The notes below the pieces were generated by a model. That model saw nothing but the letters and a program-made list of their open reading frames with translations, had not been told where the DNA came from and ran no database searches. Shown here piece after piece: positions 1 to 10,387 of a DNA stretch of 64,000 bases; the stretch's first letter is position 1; each line of letters opens with the position of its first letter. The translations under genes and the position numbers were made by a program. The stretch covers positions 24,182,081 to 24,246,080 of the forward strand of contig NC_044919.1 of NCBI RefSeq assembly GCF_003576645.1, given 5' to 3'. The stretch comes from Ipomoea triloba. Taxonomy: Eukaryota; Streptophyta; Magnoliopsida; Solanales; Convolvulaceae.

Positions 1-1
1 G

Positions 2-3000
2 AAGTTGGACTTGGGCAATCTCAAACCCACTCGCATCTGTATCCAGTTGGCTGATAGATCAATCAAACAACCCAAGGGGGTTGTAGAGGATGTGTTAGTG
101 AGGGTAGACAAGTTTATCTTTCTTGTGGATTTCGTCATCATCGACATGGAGGCCGATCAAGAGGTGCCGTTAATTCTAGGTAGGCCGTTTTTGGCCACCG
201 CCCAGGCCGTCATTGATGTAGGAAATGGGAAGCTTGTTCTAAGGGTAGGAGACGAATGTGCTACCTTCGATGTCTCGAAGTTGACTAAGTACCCGATGAC
301 GACAGATGATGCGTGCTATTTCGTTGATGTTTTTCATGAGCATGTTGATTCTTTTTACCCTAATCTGGTGGGAAAAGTAAAAGATGACGCCCTCTTAAAA
401 GTTTTGGATAGTAATGACGACCTTGAATCTTTCACTTTCGATAATGATGCTTCAATCAATAAGAATGATGAATCTTTACGTGACATAGTGTGTGGTGATG
501 ATGATATACCTATTGATGAGAATGTTTGTGAAATGAATGATATTGAGTTTGTAAATTTCTTTGATGATTGTGTTTATGATGCTGTATATATTCATGATTT
601 GATTGGTGAAGTTGAGGATGTAAAAGATGGAAATGACGGGGATGATTTGTTGCATGATGAGAAGTTAAATGAGAAAAAGAATGTAGTAGAAGAGAAAGAA
701 TTCAAGAGTGAACTTAAAACTTTACCGAATAATCTACAATATGCCTTTTTAGGGGAAAATTCGACTCTACCGGTAGTTATCTCGTCAAAATTAGATAAAA
801 CTCAACAAGACAAGCTTGTGAACTTGCTAGGAAAATATAAAGGAGCAATAGGGTGGAGGTTACAAGACCTAAAAGGTATAAGTCCTAGTATGTGCACACA
901 TAAGATCTTACTAGAAGAAAATGTGAAACCTGTAGCCCAACCCCAAAGGAGGTTGAATCCAAACATGGCAGAAGTGGTAAAGAACGAAGTAGTAAGACTT
1001 ATGGATGTAGGAATGATATATCCAATCTCTGATAGTGCGTGGGTGAGTCCTACCCACGTAGTGCCGAAGAAAGGAGGAATAACCGTAGTGAAAAATGACA
1101 AAGACGAATTAATTCCTACAAGAAGCGTAACAGGGTGGCGAGTATGTATAGATTATAGGAGATTAAATGACGCCACTAGAAAGGACCACTTCCCGTTGCC
1201 CTTTATTGATCAGATGGTTGAGAAAGTGAGCGGGCATGCCTATTACTGTTTCTTAGATGGTATGAGCGGATACTTTCAAATACCCGTAGCGTTATAGGAC
1301 CAAGAGAAAACCACCTTTACGTGTCCTATGGGTACCTTCGCATACCGACGCATGCCGTTCGGGTTATGCAATGCGCCAGCAACCTTCATGAGGTGCATGC
1401 TGGCAATTTTTGAGGAGTATATTGGAGAATTCATGGAGGTGTTCATGGATGATTTCACGATTTGGGGAGAAACTTATGACGAGTGCTTGAATAATCTAGA
1501 AAAAGTCCTCAAACGATGTCTAGAAGTGAACCTAGCACTTAGTTGGGAGAAGTGCTACTATATGGTAGAGGAAGGCATCGTGTTGGGTCATAAGATATCA
1601 AATAGAGGCATAGAGGTAGACAAAGCCAAAACCTCCGTGATTGACACTTTACCACCTCCAAATTCCGTAACTAGTTTAAGAAGCTTTCTAGGACATGTCG
1701 GCTTCTATCGGCGCTTTATAAAAGATTTTTCCAAAATTGCTAGACCTTTGACCAAGCTCTTAGAAAAAGACATAGAGTTTGAATTCGGAGATGAGTGTTT
1801 AGTTGCTTTTAACATACTTAAAGAAAAGTTGGTTAGTGCCCCTATTTTAGTTGGACCAAATTGGGAACTACCCTTCGAGATGATGTGTGATGCTAGCGGT
1901 TATTCTGTAGGGGTAGTGTTGGGCCAAAGAAAAGAGAAACATTTTCAACCTATAGCCTTTGCGAGCAAAACCCTCGATAAAACCCAACAAAATTACACCA
2001 CCACAGAAAAAGAGTTGCTAGCAGTGATATTTGGGCTCGATAAGTTTAGATCTCATCTTCTTCTGTCAAAGGTGATAGTTTACACAGATCATGCGGCTCT
2101 TAGGTATTTGATGTCTAAAGCCGAAGCTAAACCGAGATTGATAAGATGGATTCTGTTACTTCAAGAGTTCGATATCGAGATCAAAGATAAAAGAGGGAAA
2201 GAAAATGAAGCGGCGGATCATCTATCCCGAATTGAGAATCCTAATTTAGGGGAAAAGAGTGCTACAATAGCGGAACTTTTTTCGGAAGAAAGGTTGTGTA
2301 AAGTAGATGACGTGCCGTGGTATGCAGACATTGCCAACTATATTGTAGGGGGAGTTATTCCGAATTATTTTGATGTGCACCAAAGGAGAAAGTTTATAGC
2401 GGAAAGCAGACACTACTTTTGGGATGATCCCTACTTGTTCCGAGTCTATGCGGACCAAGTCATTAGGAGATGTATAGCGGGGCAAGAGGGATTGGAAATT
2501 ATGGGACACTGTCATGCCGGGCCGACCGGAGGTCACTACTCAAGCAATAGAACCGCTAGGAAAGTTCTTGAAGCGGGTTTCTATTGGCCCACGCTGTTTA
2601 GAGATGCTCAAATTTGTGTTTCAAATTGTGATCGGTGTCAAAGGGTTGGAAACATTACCGCAAGGAACGAGATGCCTCAAACATACATCTTGGCGTGTGA
2701 GGTATTCGACATTTGGGGCATCGATTTCGTGGGACTATTCCCAAGTGCTAAAGGGTTTAAGTACATCTTAGTTGCAATAGACTATTTGTCGAAATGGGTG
2801 GAGGCGCAAGCCTTGAGGAACAACGATGCGAGGAGTGTTATCGGATTTCTTAAGAAGTTGTTCACTAGATTTGGAGTACCGAGAGTTTTAATTAGCGACC
2901 GTGGAACGCATTTTAGAAATTCGTCCATGGAAAAGATTTTGGCCAAATACGGAGTCCAACACAGGGGGGGAGTACCATACCACCCCCAAACGAGTGGTCA

Positions 3001-3604
3001 AGTAGAGAATGCCAACTGTGATATTAAGGCAATCTTGGAAAAGACGGTTGGAATTCATCGTAAAGATTGGCCTGATCGGTTAGATGATGCGCTATGGGCG
3101 TTTAGAACGGCCTATAAAACTCCAATTGGAACCACCCCTTTTAGATTAGTCTACGGGAAAGCATGCCACTTACCGGTGGAAATAGAGCACAAAGCGTATT
3201 GGGCTATAAAGAAACTGAATAGCGACATGGACCTAGCGGGGCGTGAGCGAATGTGGCAACTCGACGAATTAGAAGAATGGAGGTTGATGTCGTATGAGAA
3301 CTCGCGTGCTTATAAAGAACGAACAAAGTTGTATCATGATAAGCACATCAAAAAGGGGAAGGAATTCAAAGAAGGAGACCAAGTACTCTTTTTCAATTCA
3401 AGACTCAAACTCTTTCCGGGGAAGCTAAAATCGAGATGGTCCGGTCCATTCACGGTCACAAAAGTTTTTCCCTATGGAACTATTCAAATCGCACACCCGG
3501 AAAAAGGTGAATTCAAGGTCAATGGTCACCAAGTTAAAAAGTACTTTGGAGGAGTGAAACCACGAGAGGTGGCTACCTTACATTTGACTCGGATGGAAAA
3601 TTGA
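2..3604 (+). pseudogene. pol: Athila-type pol (PR-RT-RNaseH-INT), broken by one amber stop
   Basis: Retroelement polyprotein: protease, reverse transcriptase, RNase H and integrase for copying RNA to DNA and inserting it. The frame enters from outside the window. Seen: the end of the aspartic protease (LILGRPFLATA near 173-205), RT with motif A (FLDGMSGY, near 1252) and the catalytic FMDD (near 1444), RNase H with [10 protein letters not shown] (near 2082), an H2C2 zinc module and CxxC (2507-2640), and integrase with DFVG, SDRG and the late Glu region up to about 3010. TAG at 1295-1297 interrupts RT between motif A and FMDD; the frame then continues unchanged to the TGA at 3604. No frameshift was seen. 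Confidence 0.93.
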
Positions 3605-3810
3605 AGCTTACAAGGACGTCGGGCTAAAGACGTTAAACGTGGCGCTTCTCGGGAGGCAACCCGAGGTTATCACTTTTACTTTTTTTTTTTATGCCTTATC
3701 TTACATGTTTTTCCTTTAGATTTAGTATGTTTTTGCAGGGCCATAGCAGGTGAAGTCACAAAGACCGAAGAAGAAAGAGAAAAAAGTCAAAATTTGCGAA
3801 AAAGTAAGCT

Positions 3811-4161
3811 TGGACGCCAGACCGGACGTGCGTCCAGTCCGCGTCCAGTGGCTGGGTTCGAAAACCATCAGACCGCGCTCTGATGGACGCAATTCGGACG
3901 CACGCGTCCGACAGAACGCGGTGCAGGTCCAAAACTCGCATCGCGGACGCTAGCGGGCGCATTCGCCCGGATTTCGCCCGCTATTTGCCGAACGAGGAGG
4001 AAAATCGGACGCCGGGCGGACGCACGCGTCCGACCCGCGTCCGATGCTACGGCAATTCCAGAAACAAAGAAGTTAAATGCGGACGCCCTAAGGACGCGCG
4101 TCCGGTGCGCGTCCGACGGGCCAAACCTGGGCGATTCAGCGGACGAAACCGAGGGTTTAAA
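3811..4161 (+). promoter_or_regulatory. GGACGC/GCGTCC-rich leader tract 1 ending in a TTTAAA box
   Basis: Dense, partly palindromic copies of GGACGC and GCGTCC, including the perfect 12-bp palindrome GGACGCGCGTCC near 4093, sit in otherwise AT-rich DNA. TTTAAA follows at 4156-4161, then a pyrimidine-rich stretch and a splice donor at 4308. The same order recurs before the next ORF and inside the LTR. A promoter role is inferred from that parallel. The open frame at 3883-4338 is a product of the GC-rich repeat and is not annotated as a gene. Confidence 0.5.
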
Positions 4162-4307
4162 GCAAATTTTCCCCTTTCTTCTTCATATTTGCGGACGAAC
4201 ACCACTCAAAAAAATCTCCAAGTAAGTCTTTCAAGTTCCAAAAGTAAATCCAAGGCAATAATCTCAAGCTTTCATCTTTGTACAACATCTCTTCATCAAA
4301 CTTCAAG

Positions 4308-5079
4308 GTATGTGCATCTTCTTCAACCCTATTTTTAAGCTTTCACCTTTATTATGAACTTGAATTTGGGATTCTTGCTTTGTCAATTGCATGACTTGTT
4401 TGTTGTTAGAATTTGATTTCTTACCTTGTAATAAGCATGCTTATGAGTTTAAACTGCAAATTGTATGGTTAAAGCATGAACTTGAATGTTGAAAAAGCTT
4501 GAAACCCTTCTTTAATGGTGAAAAAAAAATTTTGGGTTTGAATAATTGTGCTTCAATGTTGGAATTAATGGTTGATAAGTGAAATTAGATGCTAATCAAA
4601 AGTTTGTTTGGAACCAATTTGTGCTTGTTAACTTTGCATTATGCTTAATTGAGAGTTTTGTTTGCTAGTTGCACAAATTTGGGGCTTTTTAAACTTTAAC
4701 ATGAATAAATGAATTGGAATAATATTAGCATTGTTTTGGTGATGAGGAATGGTTGTAGAATGGTTTTAAGTTGATAAAAGTTGGAATTGCTTTCTACATT
4801 GTGATGTTTTGAGTAAAAATGTGCTTAAAGATTGAAACTTTTGGAGTTATACTATGAATTGTATATGCATCAATAACTTGAAATTAAGTGATGAAGAGTG
4901 CTTCAATATACTTGCTTTCTTTTTGCCTAGAATTTTAATTGCTAGAAAATGGTTGAGTATGATAGATAAGGATGAGTTTGTTGAGCTAAGTTTTGTCTTG
5001 CTATTTGATATTTGTGCGATTGCATAAGTGCAAATGATTCAACTATGCCATGGCTCACTTGTTCTAATTGTTAAAATAG
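4308..5079 (+). other. Probable 5' leader intron of the first post-pol ORF (GT-AG, 772 bp)
   Basis: AAG|GTATGT at 4308 matches the plant donor consensus. The acceptor TAG at 5077-5079 lies directly before the ATG at 5080. The stretch between is T-rich, has no long ORF and looks intronic. A parallel intron before the second ORF (7027-7453) joins coding exons in frame, which supports reading this one as an intron too. Confidence 0.55.
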
Positions 5080-6345
5080 ATGCCTCCCAAATCTACGACT
5101 TCCAAATCTAGAAGAAAGGAATGCACCAAAAAGAGGAAGCACGACGTTGGGTCGAGTTCAAGGGCGGCAGAAGGCGAAAGCGATTTATTAATACCCGGGG
5201 GCCGAAGCCTTAGGCATCTTAGCGGAGCACAGATAGCAAGAGTGGAGGAGCTGCGAGCAAAAGGAGCTTCGGGTGGTTACTATTTTGACTTATCGATGCT
5301 CGATGCATATGGATGTCGGGAGGAGGTAGAGAGAATGATGTCGAGGCAATCTTGGGGACATCTCTTCAGTTGGAGGGATGACACATATGAGCCCGTAGTG
5401 CACGAGTTCATCTCCACCTATACGGCCATCCCGTCAAACCATATGTGGACTCCCTGCATGAAGTTCACGCTGTTTGGTAGGGAGCATGAAGTCTCATTGA
5501 TACAGTTAGGGGAAATTCTTGGATTCTACACCCCCGAGGACTCTCGAACTGAGGAATGGAGAAACCTTCCCACAGATTTTGACTCTGACGCGGCAGCAGA
5601 AGCATATTGGTATGAGATTACAAATGGTCGAGGAGGAAGGTTCACCGGGACTAAGCCAAATACCTCAAAGGTGGTTTGCTCGCCACTGTTGATGATGAAG
5701 CTTCTTCTCAATCTCACGTTTGGGGGAAGAAATAAGAACCTCCACAAGATATATAGATTTGATCTCTTCAATCTGTGGAGCTTGGAGATGAATGAGCCTA
5801 TACAGATGGCTTGTATGGTGCAGCAGCTGTTTACCTCGCAGACACAACCTAAGTGCCCGTATGTCTGGATAGGGCCGGTGGTCACGAGACTGTGCCACGG
5901 GTTAGGATTGCAAGCAGAGTTGGCGAGGGAGAAAAGCATTGCCTCCATGCAACCGTTTACAGATGCACATCTCAGTAGGAGCTACGCTCCTAGGATTGGG
6001 GCCGCACCGAGACCTCAACGGGGTGAGCAGCCGCAAGAGCAAGAGCCGGTAGTTCAGGGAGGTCCAGATGTACCCCCGGAGTACGCAGAGTATTCCCCAG
6101 TTTATGACTGGGCATCCATGAGGGCGTTCCAGCTTCAGTTGCACAATCAATCGATGAACGCCTTCAACCAAAGGATGGACCTTCACCATGAGGAGTTGAT
6201 GAGGCAAAACGAAGCAATCGCAAGGCAGAATGAAGCGTATGTGAGGCAAGAAGAACGCCAAGAGCAACAGTTCCAGGCAATTGAGCAATTGCGCCTTTGG
6301 ATGGAGCAACGTTTCCCACCGCCCTCACAGGGCGGGGACGCGTAG
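5080..6345 (+). CDS. Athila post-pol (env-position) ORF, first copy
   Basis: An intact 421-residue ORF downstream of pol and in the same orientation. It resembles the ATHILA ORF-1 family, whose function is unknown; such proteins occupy the position of env in Athila elements. Seen: a basic, Ser/Lys-rich N-terminus (residues 1-30), a central globular part with SWRDDTYEPVVHEF near residue 107 and a GEILGFYT motif near 143, a Pro/Glu-rich linker near 300-330, and a Gln/Glu-rich coiled-coil tail from about 355. No signal peptide or membrane segment was seen, so an envelope role is not supported by sequence. It is homologous to the next ORF. The ATG follows a likely splice acceptor immediately. Confidence 0.75.
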   Translation: MPPKSTTSKSRRKECTKKRKHDVGSSSRAAEGESDLLIPGGRSLRHLSGAQIARVEELRAKGASGGYYFDLSMLDAYGCREEVERMMSRQSWGHLFSWRDDTYEPVVHEFISTYTAIPSNHMWTPCMKFTLFGREHEVSLIQLGEILGFYTPEDSRTEEWRNLPTDFDSDAAAEAYWYEITNGRGGRFTGTKPNTSKVVCSPLLMMKLLLNLTFGGRNKNLHKIYRFDLFNLWSLEMNEPIQMACMVQQLFTSQTQPKCPYVWIGPVVTRLCHGLGLQAELAREKSIASMQPFTDAHLSRSYAPRIGAAPRPQRGEQPQEQEPVVQGGPDVPPEYAEYSPVYDWASMRAFQLQLHNQSMNAFNQRMDLHHEELMRQNEAIARQNEAYVRQEERQEQQFQAIEQLRLWMEQRFPPPSQGGDA

Positions 6346-6741
6346 TTTTGATATTTGGGATCTTGGATGTTCGAGTTCTTAAGTTGTCTTGGCCCGGCTC
6401 GAACTTTAGGTACCCCGGGCGTGGGGTGCCGACTCTATCTTCTTTTACTTTCGTTTAAATTGGCTTGTTTAAATTCGGTTTTAGTATTACTCTAGTACTC
6501 TTATTTTACGTAATGCACTTTAGTTTATAATGTTTTCCTTTTATCGTTTCCAAGTTTGAAGCTAACGGTTTTTACCTCTAATGATTGAAAAATTTTCTAA
6601 AAAAAAAAAGATACATTTGTTAGTGTTGTTTTTATGCTCACAACGACAGGGGGCACTAGGACAGACGAATAAGCAAAGATGCGGGGGAAGAAACGCGCAA
6701 CATCATACATAAAACAAGTTGGAAAGTACAAAGCACAGTGC

Positions 6742-6875
6742 TGGACGCCGGGCGGACGCACGCGTCCGCCGTGCGCCCGGCTGTCTCTGGAATCAGAATA
6801 CAGCAGAAACAGAGAAAATCCCGCCGGACGCGCCCCTGGACTCGCGTCCGGTAGGCGTCCGCTCGACGGTTTAAA
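6742..6875 (+). promoter_or_regulatory. GGACGC/GCGTCC-rich leader tract 2 ending in a TTTAAA box
   Basis: A second, shorter tract of GGACGC/GCGTCC copies, followed by TTTAAA at 6870-6875 and a T/C-rich stretch. The distance from the box to the next splice donor is about 157 bp, against about 152 bp in tract 1. This repeated layout suggests duplicated leader modules. Promoter activity is inference. Confidence 0.5.
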
Positions 6876-6954
6876 TTCTGCCAGGGTTTTATTTCAGCTT
6901 CATTCTTCCTCCCTCACTCCAAAATTCCTCTCAGCATTCCCAAACTCTAAAAAG

Positions 6955-8401
6955 ATGATGAATGTAGGTAATCTCTTCTCCTCACCTTTGTCAAGCATGT
7001 ATGGATCACCTCCCCCAAGCCCAAAGGTAATTCTATTGACATTTCTTCTCCTTCCAATTGATTTAATGGGATTTTGATCTATTTTTCTGCTCAAATTTCA
7101 GTGAGATCTTGTATGATCCTTTACTTTTGAGCTTTGGGTGATGATATTCTTGTGTTTGTGTACTCTATAGTGTTGTAGATCATGCATATTTCATACATTT
7201 GTGCTTTGAGTAACATTGCATGCCATGTGTTTGATGAAATGTCACTAACAATGTATGATGCATATCTTACTTGAATTGATGATTACAATGCTTAGTATGA
7301 GAATGTATAGCTTATGATTAAATCACAATGCTTAGTTGGGTATGTCTTTATGTTTATGTTGAGAATCCAAGTGCTTATGATGAGAATGTCTTAGCTTGTA
7401 TTGGAAATTGAATGTTGTGAACTGAAAATCTAATGCTTGATTAATGAATATAGGGACTCCCAAGGGCTGAAATGATGGTGCCTAGGCACACCCTTGAAAG
7501 GGGTGAGCCTAGTAGAAGGCCTAATGAAGACACATCAAGTGAGGAAGGGGAAGCCCCGATTATGGAAGTTGCACACCGAGGCCTCATGATTGAGGTGGAG
7601 GACCTCTTTAGGTATAGGCACTTCCGAGACAAGCCAATCATTGAGTGGAACTACATAGAAGCTCCGGTTTTAGCCGTCTTAGGCATTCAAAGAGAGTTTG
7701 AAAGGATGACTTCCCAACCTTTTTGGAGTCACATTTGTGGTTGGAGGGATGCTACATATGTCCCTATAGTTAGGGAGTTCATTGCCACGTTGGAAGTCAA
7801 TGAGAGGGTGCATGGCCGGAGACAACCTAGCATTAGGTTCAAGTTGTTTAATAGACAATACAACCTCTCATCGGATGAGCTTGGAAATTTACTAGGATTC
7901 TACACATTGCATGACCAAGATCAAGGATGGTATGCAAATCTTGTGGATGACTTCCCTAATGAGCATCAACCCGGGCTGTTTTGGTGGAGCATTGCTAGGC
8001 AAGGGGTAGCTTGGAGACCTTCATACACTAGTGCCAAATACATCAAAGTCCCGGAGCTTAAGATAATGTGGCACATTGTAGCGCGTTCTTGGTTGGGAAG
8101 GCAATCCCCAAATGATAATGTTACAAGAAGGGAGTTGCTCATACTTTGGAGCATATACACGGGAACCCCAATCCATATGGGAGAACTTTGTAAAGCCTTT
8201 CTTAAGAGACAAAGCTACGAGGACAGTGAGAGTATCTTTGTGGGACCTATAGTGAGTAGGCTTTGTGAAGCCTTAGGATTTGAGGATGCTCTTGCGTATG
8301 AAGCGGTGGCAACCACGATGACACCCCTAGACATAGGTGATTTCTTGCAATTTGGCATAGCACCCGAGGAGCCTAGTGAGGATGAAGAGAGAGGAGAGTA
8401 A
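6955..8401 (+). CDS. Athila post-pol ORF, second copy, spliced (two exons)
   Basis: Exon 1 is 6955-7026 and exon 2 is 7454-8401. A GT-AG intron (7027-7453, AAG|GTAATT ... ATAG|GG) joins them in frame, so exon 1 adds 24 residues and 6 further codons come before the ATG at 7472. The product resembles the preceding ORF: WRDATYVPIVREF and LGNLLGFYT match SWRDDTYEPVVHEF and LGEILGFYT at the same spacing. After the TAA at 8399-8401, 38 more codons stay open in frame to TGA at 8516-8518; they have a leucine/valine heptad pattern like the coiled-coil tail of the first copy. The stop may therefore be a secondary truncation. Function unknown. Confidence 0.65.
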
Positions 8402-8518
8402 AGAGACTTATGGGGAATTATAGAAAGGCTTAAGAACCGAGTTAATATGCTTGAACACGAAGTACGGAGGCTCAAGCTTGAGCGATTTGGAGAGGAGTCC
8501 GATGGATCGGGCATATGA

Positions 8519-10387
8519 TCTAGTGCACCTTGATGATCTTAGTTGCTTAGTTGTAGGATTTCTTTTTGAGATTAGCACTTGTTCTATTACGCACTTATAC
8601 TTTGTTTTAAATTCGTATTTTGTTTGCGTTATTCTTTTAGTTTTTACTTTTAATATTGAATCTTTATCTTAATGCTTTCTTGATTCTAGCTAATCGAATG
8701 TGAGTCCATGTGTTTGAAAGCTTGTGGTGTGCAGGTAATTGCAGAGAAAGGAGAGGTGATATGAGCATACTCATGTAGATCTTAAATGCCATAGGGGAGT
8801 TTCTATATGCTTACCCAATCTTTTACCTATATGCTTTTCCTTTAAAGTGTGGAAATTGGGTGTGATGGCATGACTTGTGCATTAGCTTGTCTTATAATCA
8901 TTCTTAAAAGCAGGTTGTGTGACCCGTTATCCCATAGCACACTTCTAAAGTGTGGAAACGGGCATTGTATGTTGAGACCTTTTATCTCTTTCCCACCGTG
9001 TGCATAGACCGAACATCGAGGACGATGTTCCATTCTAAAGTGTGGAAAGGAAAGCACACTTGTGCTTGAAAGACTTTGATTTGCAAATACAATGCTTAGC
9101 TTAGAACAATAGACATGTTTGAAATGAATGCGTTGCTTAATCTTTCTTGTAAAATGTGTGTTTTGAATGAACCTTTATTTCTCAATTAGGACTATCCCGT
9201 GGAAGAAAACTCTTATACTCCTGTTTAAAATGGATGAATTGTTGCATGATTGTGTGATGTTCACCTCTCATTTAACCCGGACCATAGTCAAGGAGGGAAC
9301 GAAGTGGGAGTGTGCACCTATCAAACCTAGTAAGATAATGTTACTAAGCCCGGAAATGAACCTAATTTTCTTTATTTTTGCTTTCCCGAAGGTGTAGTGT
9401 GGGGTTGTGAAGGTGTTGCTTTGCTTTAAGTTGTTCAAAAGAGCCCAATGAGGCCAAAACCCCAAAAGAGCCCAATGAGGCCACCTTAGGATTTGAAAAG
9501 ATGAACCGTCTCGCTAGGGCAAGTTGAAGGGCAACCATCGCACTGTCTTCGAAAAAGCGTGGATATCCACGTGAAGTCGGTTGCCCCGATGCGAGGTCTT
9601 GGGAGATGAGAAAATTGAAGAGAGCCATTCCGCTGAGATTCGGGCACCCATTGCACCGTCTTCGAAAAAGCATGGATCTCCATGTGAAGTCGGGTAGCCC
9701 GATGAGAAAAAGCATGGATCTCCATGTGAAGTCGGGTAGCCCGATGAGGTTATCTTGGGGAATGGGAAAAGGAGAGATCTATCCCGTTGGGACCGGGCGC
9801 CCATTGCGAAAAGGAGAGATCTATCCCGTTGGGACCGGGCGCCCATTGCACAGTTCTGAGATCTATCCCGTTGGGACCGGGCGCCCATTGCACAGTTCTC
9901 GAAAAAGCATGGAGCTCCATGTGAGATCGGGTTAGCCCGATGGTCGGTCTTGAGAGGTAGTAGATAACCGTTAAGCCTTTTTGTTTATCACGCTAGAATC
10001 TAGTGGGCTTGAGGTTACAAGGGTGGTCTAATAGGTTTGGTTTGTGCACATCGGTCCCACTAGTTGGCTCGGCTAGTGGCCCGCTTTAAATGGTTGGTGA
10101 ACCCGTTATTGGATTGCATGCTTGACTCGTATGATAATGAAGTTAACCAAATTGCTTTGCGAGAGTTGAAAGGTTTTGTTCTTGGGATAGTTGTTATTGA
10201 GAATTAAAGAATTGTTCAAAAGCACATTTTCACGATAGCATAAGGATCGTATTGATTTCAAGTATGTGCATCGTTCTTGTGGTTTAGCTTGTTTGCATAT
10301 CAAAGTGGGGGCATCCTTTGCACTTATTCTTTGCTTGGCCAATGATAGCTTGCTTGAGGACAAGCAAGTTCTAAAGTGTGGAAATTT
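8519..10387 (+). other. Athila 3' noncoding region with repeated polypurine-like motifs
   Basis: No convincing coding sequence. A motif (C/T)TAAAGTGTGGAAA occurs at about 8842, 8946, 9036 and 10371. The last copy is directly upstream of the 3' LTR start and is the likely polypurine tract; GAGGACAAGCAAG before it is typical of Athila-like elements. The three earlier copies have no LTR after them. A minisatellite fills 9660-9930. Confidence 0.6.
9660..9930 (+). repeat. Minisatellite of about 42-bp units, two related families
   Basis: Near-identical units containing GCATGGATCTCCATGTGAAG, about 42 bp apart (9666 and 9708), are followed by three units containing ATCTATCCCGTTGGGACCGG (near 9778, 9820 and 9862). 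Related, more diverged copies start near 9540 and 9900. The open frames that cross this block on both strands are products of a period divisible by three. Confidence 0.85.

Noticed and set aside
3883..4338. Open frame through the GGACGC tract before the first post-pol ORF
   Set aside because: Arg/Pro-rich product of a GC-rich palindromic repeat, no recognisable domain, runs into a splice donor at 4308.
5080..8401. Calling the two post-pol ORFs envelope genes
   Set aside because: Only their position suggests env. No signal peptide, membrane segment or fusion-type sequence was seen.
9486..9935. Several overlapping ORFs on both strands
   Set aside because: They arise because the 42-bp minisatellite period is a multiple of three; repetitive translation only.
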